Shown here: piece after piece, positions 1-13,600 of the stretch
Numbering within the stretch: position 1 is the stretch's first letter
Layout of the letters: each line of letters opens with the position of its first letter
Assembly: GCF_042242105.1 (NCBI RefSeq)
Contig: NC_092022.1
Location: 10,536,001-10,600,000, forward strand
Length of the DNA: 64,000 nucleotides
Direction of reading: 5' to 3'
Source: Pempheris klunzingeri
Lineage: Eukaryota; Chordata; Actinopteri; Acropomatiformes; Pempheridae
Made by a program: the position numbers and the translations under genes
Notes under the pieces: model-generated
Told to the model about the DNA's origin: nothing
The model's database searches: none
Seen by the model: the letters and a program-made list of their open reading frames with translations, nothing else

Positions 1-1229
1 GGGCAGCTCGTCTGGCTGCTACAGACAACTACAATGTACCAGGAAATAAATTACATATTATCAAGAACATATTGTTGTTGGAGTGTATTGTACAGTAGAT
101 AAACAACATCATAGCATTTACTGATGCATATTAAATATAGATGGCTGAAAAATCTGATTTTCAAGAGTTGCACGTGCAAAATAATGACTCGGACAATATG
201 AAAAAATATAACCAGTCAATTTTCTTTTTTTCATATTCATACAAAACACTGTAAGCATTTGAAATATTCCATCATATTTGGGTGAAATGAATTTGTATTT
301 CTCAAACACTGTCCTGATTATTAACCTCAATAGACTTTTACCTTCTTAGACATAGGAAAGTAAGTCAGTGGTTGTGTTATGAACCTATGTAAACTGTATG
401 CATAAAATAAAGCAAAGAAATTAACAGTATCTTTCACATCTAAGGGGCTCTGTGCTGCTCAGAAATGCACTTTCACCATGTGGGTCAATTGTAGTACCAT
501 GCAGGCTACTACTACTATAGAAGCAGCAATAGCAGTATTTCTAGTATTATTAGTACAGTAGTACTTTTCATAGATGCATTATCAAATTGTTCCTTGCTCC
601 TTTAACACTGAGCTACAGAGTTATCAAAGACAGACGAGGCCCCGGCGAGTGCTGAATGAGGCTCTGAAGGGAGAATGAACAAGATAATGCAAAGAGAACA
701 TGTTGCTTAATTGGCAGAAAACCATAACAGAGCTCACCTACAACGCCATCTCACTCAGAGGGGGAAAGTCTTCATGAGGCGGTTGAGCAGATATCCATTT
801 TCTCACTCTTCTGAAACAGTGTGTGACCGTTTTGTCTGTGTTTCACATGTAGCTGTTTCTGTTGAACATAATTTTACAGGAAGTGAAGGGAACCACAGCG
901 TCATATGTTCCTCTATCTCAGCAGCCACTTGCACTGAGCTGATGCCACACACGGGTGGGCCCCAAGATTACATACAGGCCCAGCCAGTTCCCCCTGCATG
1001 CAGCCTGGGATAAAACCCAGAGAGCTGTGGAGTCTGTGTGGTTGCCTCTTGGAAATTAAAAAAAACCGGCAGTCTCATTTTTTATTAAAATGGTTCAATA
1101 ATTGATCTAATAAAGGTGTTGATGACCACACAGAGCATCGGCAGCTTCATCTTCAGTCAATATGGATTATTGTGTAAATGTGAAGCAGAACATTACGTGG
1201 AGACTCTTGCACTACATGTGCTCACAAGA
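1..1229. other. Intergenic sequence left of atp5pb
   Basis: AT-rich sequence with no coding exon that I can support on either strand. A 100-codon open frame near 711-1013 has no recognisable domain and no convincing splice context. No exon of wdr77, the head-to-head neighbour of ATP5PB in mammals, is visible. Confidence 0.5.
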
Positions 1230-1625
1230 CTGTCCAGGCTGTTTCTATCTGGCCTATAGTGTATTCATATGTATACCTCTGTCTATACTCCACATAGCTT
1301 GTCCATAGTGTATTTATAATATTCATATCCTACCCCCATCTGTTTATTCTGTACATAACACTTTTTGTACTTACACCTTGTACACATATTTATAAATGCA
1401 CTGCCTACTGTTATTCCTGCACACGTTTATACTAATACTATGTTTTAGTTTATTCGTCACACACTGTTCTACGGTTAATGTTGTTCATACTGCATGTATA
1501 TTATCAATTTATATATCACCAGTACACATATGTACATACTCTGGATTTTACTGCTTTTTTGCACTTCAGTTTAGATGTCTAACTTTAAATCTACACCATG
1601 ACAATAAAGTTCAATCTAATTTAAG
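1230..1625 (+). repeat. Probable non-LTR retroposon 3' tail (LINE-like)
   Basis: Pyrimidine- and A/T-rich stretch ending in a 'tgcactt...gacaataaagtt..aatcta' type tail, the ending I associate with teleost L2-like LINE 3' ends. No reverse-transcriptase reading frame is present, so this would be a 5'-truncated copy. The family assignment is from memory. Confidence 0.45.
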
Positions 1626-1644
1626 TAGCTGGTAGTGTGATTGC

Positions 1645-1664
1645 GTGTGTGTGTGTGTGTGTGT
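1645..1664. repeat. (GT)10 microsatellite
   Basis: Uninterrupted alternating GT run directly after the retroposon-like tail. Confidence 0.95.
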
Positions 1665-1884
1665 ACCTACATTAAGCTGACTGACAGGCTGACTCCATAT
1701 TTTACTTTAAGTCAGCTTGATTAAAGTCATTAAAGTTAATTAATCTAAAACGCTGGATCAATAACCTCACATAAAACCATAATCCCCTCAATTCGTCCAA
1801 AGCAGATTTCAGGACAGTCAGAAACATGCCTACAGCGCCATCCAGCGGCCCATTGATGTACCAACCCTAAAAATAGGAGCTCTC

Positions 1885-1935
1885 GGGAACTCTCGCGATG
1901 TTTCAGGAGGATATCTCGTTTGACCGCCATACTTG
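1885..1935 (+). promoter_or_regulatory. atp5pb core promoter: TCTCGCGA element and YY1-like site
   Basis: TCTCGCGA occurs at 1891-1898. This is the core of the CGCG element found in TATA-less housekeeping promoters and bound by BANP or Kaiso-type factors. CCGCCATAC at 1924-1932 resembles the YY1 initiator-proximal motif GCCATNTT. Both lie within 130 bp of the atp5pb start codon and no TATA box is evident. The factor assignments are inferred from the motifs alone. Confidence 0.55.
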
Positions 1936-2015
1936 TGGCTCTTTGCAGAAGGGCACGAAGAGGCCGAAACAAGGGTGCCCGGTGTAGCTTAAAGTCGGCA
2001 CTTGATCCTTCAAAC

Positions 2016-5000
2016 ATGCTGTCCAGGCTTGTCTTAGTCTCAGGTATGTACTAACGCCGGTTTCTGAAGCTAATAATTAAACCTACGTAACATTTCCAGA
2101 CGGGAAATGATTAACGGGGAGAATTTAAAGTTTAAAGTGAATGTGAAGCTGAAGGGTAAAGTGAAGGCCGCACATTGAATGAGAGACACGCTAATGCTAG
2201 CTGTAGGTAACTAGTGCAACCTACAAGCTCTGAAAGTGTAGACTTTAGTTTATCTTTTAATATATTTATCGGTCATGTCGTTGACTGTGCAGCATTTTCT
2301 GTGTCTCTAGCAGACATCAGCAGTTTGTTACAGCTAAGTTTAATGAAGCTAGCTAGCCATAGCTAGATGAGCTAGCTTTAGCTCTGCATGCCTGCAGATG
2401 TCACCTTTTTGACAGCTAACATTAGTCAGCTTTGTGTACATTAAAAGTGTGTGTTTTATTATGATGCTTTACATACTGTTCGATTAAAGCCAGCCTTAAT
2501 GCTAACAGACATGCTGCTCATACTAATTTGTATTCAGGTATTAAAAATGGCCTCATCCTATAATTGGGGTTTTGACTTGTGTCATTGTACAGTAAAGTTA
2601 GGCCCTTTGTTGTCATTGTGTGTATTAGTTACACTTCTATTTAACAGCAATTTTACCATTACTAGCTACTCAAAATGCCTATTCATTTTCATTAGCTCAA
2701 ATATACATAACATATTAGACATCAGCGTTCTGTCCTTAGCTTAATAATGCTTATAGTTAAAAGTAGTAACTTGAAATTTCAAATAAAAGTCATAAATGCT
2801 TTCACAGGGAACATTTGTTTTGATCCTTCCCTCTTGAAGGTTATACTGGTCAGCTATTGTTGAAACAGTTTAAGAGATGTGTGGATTAATCAAGAAAATA
2901 ACCAACAGATTAAACATAAATGAAAATAAGTGTTAGTTGCACCCATGATTTTATGTCATTGTTTGTTCTGTTTGCAGCCAGTGCCCTGAGAGGCAGTGGC
3001 CCCCTCGGAGCTGGGTATGTGTCTTTTTAAAAGTTGGTTCATTCATTCTATTTGTTATTGACATGAGGATACGTTTTTAGCATCATCATATAGAAATCCA
3101 ATGACCGTGGTCCCTCTCAAAGCTATTAATAATGTTGCATCCCCACAGTCTGGTCCAGGCTTCTCGCTCCCTGCACACAACGTCTCAGAGTCTGGCCCCA
3201 GTGCCGCCTCTGCCCGAGCACGGAGGCAAAGTCCGCCATGGCATTTTCCCAGAAGAGATTTTCCAGCTTCTGTACCCCAAAACTGGAGTCACAGGTCAGT
3301 AACCAGAGACAAGACTCATCTTTTGGTTATTTAATTTCTGTTAAAAACAGACAATCTCTTAAATGAAATGCTTTGTATTTAAATTCTTCTGTATCCCTTC
3401 AGTCACACAAAATGGTAAATAGCAATTTTAGAATTACTAGCTACTCAAAGTAGATGCTTATTCATTCTCATTAGCTCAAATATAAACATATTAGACATCG
3501 GTGTTCTGTCCTTAGTTTAATAATGCTGATAGTTAAAAGTGGTATGTCATTTTAAGTAAAAATCAAATGGTTTCACAAGGAACATTTGTTTTGATAGAAG
3601 CTTTTTTTGTACAAAATACATAAAATAGAGAAGGCATTACGACAAGACAAGTGAAACAGGGCATTAAAGAGACATATAAAGACACAATTAGGATTTTGCA
3701 GAGTAAGATATGAGGATAGAATCAAGCTAAAAAAAAATGTTTTCCCTTCTCTCACCAGGACCCTACATGCTGGGCACTGGTCTCCTCGTCTACCTGCTTT
3801 CCAAGGAAATCTACATCATCAACCACGAGACGATGGCTGCCCTCTGCATGGGCGCCATCATCATCTATGGCGTCAAGAAATTTGGTCCAGATGTTGCAGC
3901 TTTTGCTGACAAACTGAATGAGGTAGGCTGACACAGATTTTTGTTTATCTTTTTTTATGGTCTGTAGTAGGGCACCTGGAAGAAGATCTCAGTTTCTTGT
4001 GTATAGATGCTTATTCCTGTTGTTTTGTTGTAAGGAGGTTAGTCTTTAAAGTTAATCGGTGGTTTGTGATCAAGCTGCAGGCTTTCAGTCTTTGGTCTTC
4101 TCTTTTGTGCACAGCCTCTGTGAGTACCCCTGTCATCTTGCTGTGTAATTGTGTTTGCAGGAGAAAGTAGCCAAGGTTCAGGAGGTGAAGGACTTCGCCA
4201 TGGCCAACCTCACTGAGGCTATCGAGACTGAGAAGAAGGAGCAGTGGAGGGCAGAGGGAAGAGGCGCGCTCTTTGACGCCAAGAGAGTAAGCAGCATTTT
4301 TATTTTCCAATATCTTCACTGTTCATAATGTCCTGCTTCATATTTACACAACAATCCATACTGACTGCAGGTAGTTGCCCAGCACTGTTTTACTTCGAGC
4401 TTTGAGGATGTAAAGGGGCATCACTGTGTAGCCTTTGCCATTTATTGACCTCTGCTAAAAGTAGAAATTACAACATCAGAGAGTGGATAAAAGAAACCTG
4501 CTATGACTACCATGAATGAGGGGAACTGTGATATTAAGATAATAAGAAAATATATGAATACCTTGGAAAAATAAGAATCCATAATTGAATAAATCATCAG
4601 TCAACTTGACACTGATCTGTGCAACACTCGACAATTAGTCACACATTTGCTTCTCATCTCTTTAGGTATTTGTGGCCTGAATTCTGGCTCCATATATTAG
4701 CATATGACATATTTTACAACATCTTAGGAAAAAAAACGTTTTCATTTAAAGGTATGTCATAGGTGGTTTGTAAGAATTCTGATTAATGTGAAGAGCTGTG
4801 TGTTTCTCTGGTCTCAAATCCAATTACAAACTTCTCTTTATGTCACTTAAGTTGCAACACGATCTCATGAGCTTGTGAAGAAGGAGTTTAACCTGCTTAA
4901 AATGAATGTGGAAGATGCATAATAGAAGGAGAGCATTGCGGTAATGTACTTACTAGGACTTCACGAACTCCTCTTTTGCTCTCAGAACAACGTGGCCATG

Positions 5001-6157
5001 CTGCTGGAGACCAACTACAGAGAGAGGCTACACACGGTGACCAATGAGGTGAAGAGGCGCTTGGACTACCAGATCGCCCTGCAGGACCTCCACCGCCGGA
5101 TGGAGCAGGAGCACATGGTGAACTGGGTGGAGAAGAGTGTCGTCAGCAGCATCACTCCACAGCAGGTCAGTCCTTTTGTGTCAAACTGTCAGCCAAGGGA
5201 TGTTTGGGTGTTATCTGAAAACTGTTTTACTGTAGTTTTTTTTGGGTTTGGTATGTTTTTTTTACCCCAAGTATAAGATGACCCACCCCCGTTCAAACAA
5301 CTTGAACTTGAGTTCTCATCCTTTCAGACTTTTCTCTTAAAAGTGAAAAACTGACAGGAAATCCTACATTTGTGTGAGGTTAGGTTATTTTCTCAAGCAG
5401 TTTGCACTTTTTGTCTTGACAGAAGATGAAATCTGTGGTCTGTTTCTGCTTTACATAAAAACACTCCATATGAGCTGTAATAAACTCCTGTAGGTTAAAC
5501 TGTTTTAACACTTTTAAGGATGATTACTCACTGTATATAGACTTCTAGCTAGCCGAGCACAATTAAGGCTACTAATAATACCAATAATACCCATAATACA
5601 AAACACTTTGTAGGAGCTGGTGTTGCACTGGTATTCTCTCCACTATAAAGAATATCTGGTGTTGTGAACATGTTGCATAATGTGTAAAATATGAAGAACG
5701 TAAAAATGTCTAGTCCTTGGCTATAAGACGACTCGAAAATTTCCAGAAAAAATATCTGGGCCTGAACGGTTTATTTGATCAGATAGTTCATGATTCATTT
5801 TGCCACTTTAAGACCATTTTATTTCATATTTAGTTCTTCCAAAATCTGAGACCTTTGGTCTTTGTCAAATTAAAAAAGGACACAAAGGAAGTAATGCATC
5901 CACAAAAAAAATTAAAAACTACCAAAAACTCACCAGTCGAATTTGCTATTTTATTATTGATCCTGAGCTGATTCCTAATAATAAAATGATCTTTAGTCAT
6001 CAAAAGTTCAATTTTTTTTGTAACAGACCTCTGATCAACACGGTGACACTCTATGGCTTTAAATGTGTGTTTGTTTTTCTTTCAGGAGAAGGAGAGCATT
6101 GCCAAGTGCATCACAGACCTGAATGCTCTGGCTAAGGCCACCCAGGCCAAAGCCTAA
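2016..6157 (+). CDS. atp5pb: ATP synthase peripheral stalk subunit b, mitochondrial
   Basis: Subunit b of F1Fo-ATP synthase. It anchors the peripheral stalk in the inner mitochondrial membrane and holds F1 against rotation. Seven coding exons: 2016-2043, 2978-3014, 3149-3294, 3759-3922, 4161-4286, 4986-5165, 6086-6157. All have GT-AG borders and join in frame to 250 residues (human about 256). The first ~40 residues look like a mitochondrial targeting peptide (MLSRLVLVSASALRG). A conserved block LPEHGGKVRHGIFPEE is followed by GPYMLGTG and two hydrophobic segments at about 74-92 and 97-115. The remainder is charged and helical, with the family motif INWVEK seen here as VNWVEK and a C-terminal EKESIAKCI. 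The start is set by the targeting peptide and lies about 120 bp after a CGCG promoter element. A polyadenylation signal follows at 6236. The next gene on the same strand is eps8l3. Confidence 0.96.
2645..2824. repeat. Direct repeat copy 1, atp5pb intron 1
   Basis: About 180 bp closely matching 3421-3595. Shared stretches include 'agcaatttta', 'attactagctactcaaa', 'catattagacatc' and 'ggaacatttgttttgat'. The two copies flank exons 2 and 3. Confidence 0.85.
3421..3595. repeat. Direct repeat copy 2, atp5pb intron 3
   Basis: Second copy of the segment at 2645-2824, in the same orientation, with scattered substitutions and small indels. Confidence 0.85.
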
Positions 6158-6235
6158 GCTGTCAAGTCTTTGGAGAAGGCTACTCTAACCCCCTCACTCA
6201 TTGTCCCATGACGAGACGCTCACTTTTCTTTACAG

Positions 6236-6241
6236 AATAAA
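6236..6241 (+). promoter_or_regulatory. atp5pb polyadenylation signal
   Basis: AATAAA 79 bp after the stop codon. A second AATAAA-like signal near 6316 could be an alternative site. Confidence 0.7.
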
Positions 6242-7573
6242 CTATTTCCTCTTCAAAGATAGTCTCTGTCAATATTATGGGTGTGTACAGTATTTACGTG
6301 TCACCTGATGGTAAAATAAATGGTTCTCTTATTCAACATCAACTGGCTAGTTTTTTTTTTTTTCCCCACTTCAAGTGATCATTTCATTCTTTCCACGTTT
6401 TGTTTAACCTTTGCTTAAATATTTTCTCAGTGTCTTTAGGTGTATTTGGAAAATACTGCCGTCATCATTTTTATAGCTACAATAAATTACGCTTGAGCTT
6501 GACTGCTAAGTTACTGCGTAAGAGCATTTTGTGGAGCACTTGAGACCTTTGATCACTGTGAAGGAGATACTGTGAGGCATTTCTAAACCTTTGGACTCAT
6601 AATGAGCCACAGATTTGCTGCCATCCACCTCAAATACTTATCCTCATAACAAACCGGGCCAACCCTCCTGATCCGTCACTCCTATCAGATCGTTGCACTT
6701 TGATCCTGGTGCCTTCATGCAGGAAGTCAAGGAAAATTTCTCGGTAAGCTGCAAGAGGAACTGATGCTTTGTGCTGTGAGTAGTCTTGGTGGAAAATCTG
6801 TGTGAAAGAAGGGAACGATGACAGCGGAGCAGAGCTGACACTGACGGGTAAAAACTGGATGAAAACATTTTGTATGGGTGAAGTGATTAGAGGTTTAAGA
6901 TCGAAGGGGGTTACATAAATCATGATAACTGGTGGCACCACGTTCTGCTTAGAAATGGAAATCTGTTTCTGTTGACAGGAAAACTCATCTTTCATCCTAC
7001 ATTCAATCCAGGAGGTATGTGACCGTTTGTGTACTTCTGTTTCATGTCTCTGAGTTGGAGCAGGTGTTTTTAAAGTTTATGTCTTAACCTTTAGATACAT
7101 GAAGGAGAATCAGCTGATATGTCGGAACACCTGGTTACACTGATCTTACCCTTATTCTGATCTAAGTCCTATCAGGACTCTGATTAATGATTTTTAACTG
7201 TGAATTTTTAACGGTGTAACTAACTGGGAAATTCCCCTCTTATTGTGTTACTATAACTGAAAACAACAAGTTAAGGGTAAAATGTAGTGTGTAAGTAAAT
7301 AATTGATCTCGGTAATCAGTTAAACTGTAGGAGAGAAACATTGGGTGTATTTTGTTACTTATGAATTGAACTTGTAATATATAAAAGGAAGAATGTATTT
7401 TATCAATCCTTTTTAAGTTAGTCCAGCTTTAAGCTCTCAAAATCTGTAAATATCCCAACTGGGCAAACAAATTCTGTGTGCGTTATGTGGAGCCTGTATC
7501 CTTGTAATCATCTGTCCTGTTTTAATATGACACAGTTACTCATGATGTGTCAGATAATCATCTCTTCTTACAG
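6242..7573. other. Spacer between atp5pb and eps8l3, possible eps8l3 5' exon
   Basis: 1.3 kb with no coding exon recognised. A good donor (GAG followed by gtatgt) at 7014/7015 could end a non-coding first exon of eps8l3. An acceptor (cttacag) before 7574 would begin the exon that carries its first ATG. Confidence 0.4.
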
Positions 7574-7646
7574 GACCGGACTGGAGTGATTCTTGCCAAT
7601 CTGAAGTTTTAACTTTTCCAAAAAAGACGAACGTACTAGTTTAAAA

Positions 7647-10600
7647 ATGTTTGGGAACACCAGACCTTTCTCTTATTCCCCAAGGTTAGTAAAAGTTTAA
7701 TTTCACTTTCAGGTTCAACAATCACCAGGATTAATTTGGATTGGATGAAGTATTGGAGCACCAGTTGGAGAGCTTTACAATGCTCTATACACACCCTTTC
7801 ATGATAAAACACTAGTTTGTAGTAGCTGAGGATGGTTTTATTGAAAGGTACCCCACTTCTCCTGTTTGATGGGTTACCTTTTGTTGTGCTTCAGGGGTTT
7901 CTCACAGGACGAACTCCCTCAGCAGAGGAAGGCTTTCCAACAAGATGACATCAGGGAGTTACTGCTGCAGAGAAACATGTCCAGGCCTAGTGGAAAATCA
8001 ATATACAGTATGTTCAGACATAAAAACAGAGCATCCATTATTTTCTCATTTCTGTGAGACATTTAAAAAAACAAAACAACTATGTTCTTTACATCAGTGC
8101 AGAGAAAGGAGTACTCCGAGACACTGAACAGACATACGGACAACTTCCACTTCAGAGTGGAGGTATGAAATCTGCTCCAGCATGGAGACATACACATACC
8201 TAAGACTACAACCGTCAGCTCTCCTCACCCATGACCCTCCACTTTGACCCCACAGCACCTGTTCACCTGTGAGCTGGACGGCCAGGAGATGAAGACGCTG
8301 GACAGCTGTGTGGCCAAGCTGAAGAGGCTGGATGTCAAAGGTCGTCTGTGGCCCCAGGAGATGATCATGGAGGCTCAGGGAGGGTATCTACTGCTCAGTG
8401 ACATTGAGACCAAGGTTGGTAATTTAAACAAATACAGCACATGGCCATAAGTATGTGGACATCATAACTCATATGTAAATGAACACCTAATTTTAAAACC
8501 ACAAGCTCACAGTCTGTGCTCCAGTTCATCCCAAAGGTGTTGGATAGACCTGGCTTTGTGCATGCAGGTGTTGTCTTGTTTAAACAGGAAACTGCTACCA
8601 AATAGTTGGAAGCAGGGTCCGTACAAAGTCTTGAAAGTTTGGATAGTTCTTAAGTTTAACCATCATGTTTTCAAGGTTAGGAATATGCTTCAATTCAAAT
8701 ATACTCCCTGAAAAATGCTTGATTTTCATCTACACAGTCACATAAATCAAAACTCTTTTAGTATTTGAAACCATCTCAACAGCATATCTGTTTGTATTTG
8801 CTGTATGTACTGATGGTTTTTTTAGATGATTTTTAGATGGTGTATTCACTTTCATCAACCTGTGGTCCTAATGTTTGTCCCGTTCATTCTAAAGGCAGAG
8901 CTGGAGTCGCTGCCTTTGAGTAGCATCCTGCAAACCAAAGCTGTGCTGGACAGCTGCAGCTACAACTCTCTGCTGACAGTAACTGTGCAGCAACGCAACA
9001 AACCCACTCCCCAGGTTTTCATGTTCCAGTGTGAGGAGACCGGGGTGAGTCACGTTTCACCACAAGTTTAGCCTCCTGAAAGCTTCTAGGGAAGCGGGGG
9101 GATGCGTTAGTGTGCAACCTCTGAAATCAGGGCTGCGCTTTGAAACTATTATCACTATTTCATACAACACAAGCTGTTTTTGCTTGTGTCATGTAGGATT
9201 TTGATTCAAAGCAGATCTGTTTTACCAGGCGGAGCACATCAAGAGCGATCTGGATAAGGCAGTCCAAAAAGGAGGAGATGTGGAGCCACGCAGAGGGCAG
9301 TCTGACATCAGGTACAGTCCAGCCTGAGATGGAAATAATACATTAATGAGAAAGCAGAGGAGGGACAAATAAATAGCCTGAACAGTAAAATGCATTGAGA
9401 GCTGTCTGTCATTGATGCTCCCAGGAGTAACCTTGAGAATATCATCGGGCAACGTGTTCCAGGAAGTTTCCGGCAGGCTGGGCCTCGTCCTTTGCAGCAA
9501 GAGAGGATCCCGCCACAGCCAGACCACCCGCCTCCACAGTGGAGCAGCAGAGAGCCCGGTATAGCACAGATTAATCTGATCTACTGTGCGTACATGAAAA
9601 AAAATGTTTCTGTCAGTAGTGCTTACCTACAGCTGACGTAGATTTTTAATTTCCTCAAAAAATCTCAACAACTTTATGGATGTGTTGTGTGCAAATAAGA
9701 TGGATTGAGCCATAAACTGTATGCAGTATGTTTTTAACTGTGTCAATGTTGCTCCTGAAGTGCACCCACACTGATATTTGTCTCCTACCATGTTTCATTG
9801 CCCTATAGAAAATATTCATATGCCGGCTCCTCGGGCATACACTCCACAAGAGGCTGCAGTGCCCCATCGTGATCTTCATGAATTACAGAGGGGCCCGGAA
9901 GTGCCTTTATCACATGAGCAAACAGACACACAAAGGAACATGGTCAGTGCTAAAATTGAACTGTTTACATTAGTTGTAGGTAGTGGATTATATCAGTGAT
10001 GAATTATCATAGATGTTGCCGCTGCATGTGTTTTGAATCATTCTTGTGCTCCTTTTCACAGGACATTTTAAACCATGTTATAAGTGATTTGGAGGCCTTC
10101 ATGGGCAAAGTGTCGGTTGCAGCAAATACACCTTCACTGAAAGACAACAAGAGTGATAAGAAAAACAAGCCTAAGAAGAATAAATCAAAGAAAAATGGTA
10201 ACGTATCCAGTTTATCTGTAAGTGGCCTCCTATAGGCACAGACGTACTGATGGCACAGATGTTTGTGTCTCATAAGTATTTTCTCCTGCAGCTGTCAGTC
10301 TGCCAACTTCGGCGGAATATATCTCCTGTCTTCAGAAAGTCAAATATGGATTCAATCTGCTGGTAAATACTTGTTTTAAGTCTTTAAACATCTTAGCAGA
10401 TCACAAATTGACCAGAGTGGTTTTGGAAAAAATTTAGATGAAGGCTCCTGCGTATTTACTGGAAAGTTTGATTGCAGCAGAGCGTGACTGAAAATCTCTT
10501 CATATCGCAGGGCCAGCTGGACGGGATACTGACCAGCCCCAGTGCTGCAGAGTTTGTCCACATCTTCTTCACTAGTTTAGGCATGGTGAGCTACACCTAA

Positions 10601-13600
10601 ACTACCAACCGTTTCCCGTGATTGTCACTCCACTGTACAAAGTGTGTTCATATTTTTCAACATGTTTGCAGATAGTGCCTCAGTATCCAGCAGACCTGCC
10701 TCCTACTGTGCTGTCTCCCCTGCTGACAGACACAGCCGTACAGCTGCTCAGTCAGGTCGTGGGCCCAGAGGAGGACCACCTGTGGAGGTCTCTGGGAAAA
10801 TCCTGGAACGTCCCCAGGTAAAGCGGCCTCCCACACTTACATAAGTCTTTTTATAAAGCTTGTAACCTGCTCATATATAGCCCCGTGGCTGCACCTACAC
10901 CTGCCCTGACACGCATTAACTTGGGCGGTAGTATCAGGGTGTTTGCTGATATGTAAATATAGGTCAGAGTTGATGTTGCACTCATGTCCTATATGGAAAG
11001 AAATGGGAGTGATTTAATTTGAAACTACTACTAATTTCATCTTTAAGATGGTAAATCCTAAATAAGGGCATTAATTTACCAAATTAATTAGCAATTAACA
11101 ATGGTATAGTGGTTATAAACCATTAATAAGAACAACTTTAGGACTGCTTCAGTTGTGAAAAATCCCTTTGACTGGTGCTTAACTTGCTTTGTCTTTTTAT
11201 GTCTATAGTCTTCAGGAAAACCACTCCAGTGCTGTTTGACCACCTTATTTGTGGGAAAAGCTGCATATTAACATTAAAGAAAAGATAGCAAGAAAAGCAG
11301 CACTTAGGTTTTAATATTAGCTTCTTCTAACTTATCTGCAATAGTACAGCAATAGTAAATCATCAACAGTTAAAAAAATCAGCCTGTGAACAGAAAGTCA
11401 CTGACACGCAGCCAGTGGAATCACTGTGCTCTGCCAAAAAATAGTCTGGCACATAATTCAGTTTTACACTTTGGCTTTTGTACAGATCAAATAAAAAATA
11501 TCACATGTTAATTCATGGGCTGAATTTTGAATGATATTTTGAGACTTTTGAACAGACTAGCTGTACAGCTTTCTACTAAGCTGCTTTGATTTTGTGATCA
11601 AAACAAGCTACATGCCAGGGCCTGACTTTCTGCTGTTTGTTTGTTGTATACATTTGCCATGTTTGAATGATCTCAAATCTATCATTCACAGATGTTTGAG
11701 AAAAACCAAACTGTGCAGAAATGTTTGAGGAAGTTATGTTACTTTAAACAATTCCCTTTAGACTTTTACTTGTCTAACAGATTCCTGCCCTACTGTCACA
11801 TCACAGGTCTAGATGGCCGGATGATGATTTCCCAGTTTACATCCCAGAGTTCTACGATGGCTGGCAGCCTCCGGCCCCGTCACGCATGCCTTCCCCGCTG
11901 CCTTATCACACCAGTCCAATGAGCAGGAGCAGCAGCCAGCGCTTCCCATCTGGCCGACCCAATGGACAAATAAATGAAAGCCAGAGCTACTCGCCCAGGG
12001 GGACACAACGACAGCCAGAGGAGGTACCACACTGACAATTACTCACTTTTAACTCACTTTCAACTGCAATATATTTGGGACTTAACGGTGCTCTAGCAGA
12101 GAAATCAGGTCACAACTACACATCTAACTGTTGCTAAATTAGTTTAAGTAGCTATCACAACTACAGTTACTGCTTCTGTCTGGCAGTCAGTACCTTTAAT
12201 ATGCAAGTCAAAACATCATTAGGCAGCTAACCAGTGAAGCCTTTATCACGAGTCTCATTCAGTTTCATCCTGTTGCCTTTTACAGCCTGTGACCAACAGT
12301 TCATGGCGTTCACCACCACAGTGAGTGTGATTACACTGCCCTAAATATGGCTTTATGATCACAGCTGTTGTGAACATTTCTTTTAATCAGCACTCGCTGG
12401 TCTTTATACTGGTCTTCTGCACTGCTGTCACAAAGTGTGTGTTTGCTGCCGTTTCAGCTCCAGTGAGCCACCCCTGTACATGCGAGTCATTTACGATTTC
12501 ATGGCCAGGAACAACCAAGAGCTGAGCATTATGAAGGGTGATGTGGTTCAGGTGAGATGATGACAAACATAACCATCTTACCCAGAAATACAAGTATTAT
12601 CCAGTATTACTTGTCCAACACAATTGTGCATCGACAAAATGCATTTTTATATATCAAGCACGTTTGCAGCAATGTGACTGAAAATTAATCTACCAAGCAA
12701 ATGATTATGTTATTCAGAAAGATAAAATCCAGTTATACAGCCAAAGATGTCCAGTGTTAGCAGGTCCCAATGTTACCGGAGTTGGATTTGGTTTTTGACA
12801 TCCACCTCTACTGATGGGGTTTTTTAATCGCTCTTAGTCTGGCCCCTCCACTGGGAGACCCTATCAGGGGCTATAGACCCCAATAACACAGCTCCCAGGT
12901 TCACAGGGATGCACAAACCCCTTTATCCCCTTTAGCTAGAAGTTAAGTGTACCTTTTGTTAAAACTGTGGTTTGCTTGTTCTTGATTCATGAATCATATT
13001 TACCACAGCCACGATTATAGCTGTCAGTATTAACATTCAGGTGTTTGGTTCTTTGTGCTTCCTACAGGTGATTCAGAAATCCAAGCAATGGTGGCTTGTT
13101 CGCAACTCCCGTGATGAGGAAGGAAATGTTCCTCAGAATGTTCTGGAGCCGATGAAGAGCACCAGGCCCATGGAAGATCTACCTGTGAGCGACACAGCAC
13201 TGCTGAACGACCATTTAAAGGATAACTGTAGTATTTTTGAACCTGGCCCCTATTTATTTATTTTACATATTTTGGGTTTGAAATGATCTGGTAGGAACAA
13301 AAGCTTTTGGCATTGGTCCAGTAGATTGCTTCAGCCATGAATGGACTACAATGGCTGTGATGCAGTCTTTGGGGGCAACCTCGCCAGTCCAAGTACATCC
13401 ACGTTAGTTTGGATCCAAACTGACGTAAAATTGTTTTTGTCAACTGAGTTTGGTGGCTTTGAACAAAGCAATATACAGCTGTTTCAGGTTAAACAAAAAG
13501 GATCCTACGGGTTTATCTCTGTAGGGATCCTTTCTGTAATATTGTCGAACACTTTGAATAACAATCCACACTTTAAGTGGGTGTAGTTGCCCCAAAAGAT

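Noticed and set aside
1745-2017. Minus-strand frame at the atp5pb promoter as a head-to-head wdr77 first exon
   Set aside because: The translation does not resemble WDR77 and contains no WD repeat; it is a shadow of GC-rich promoter sequence.
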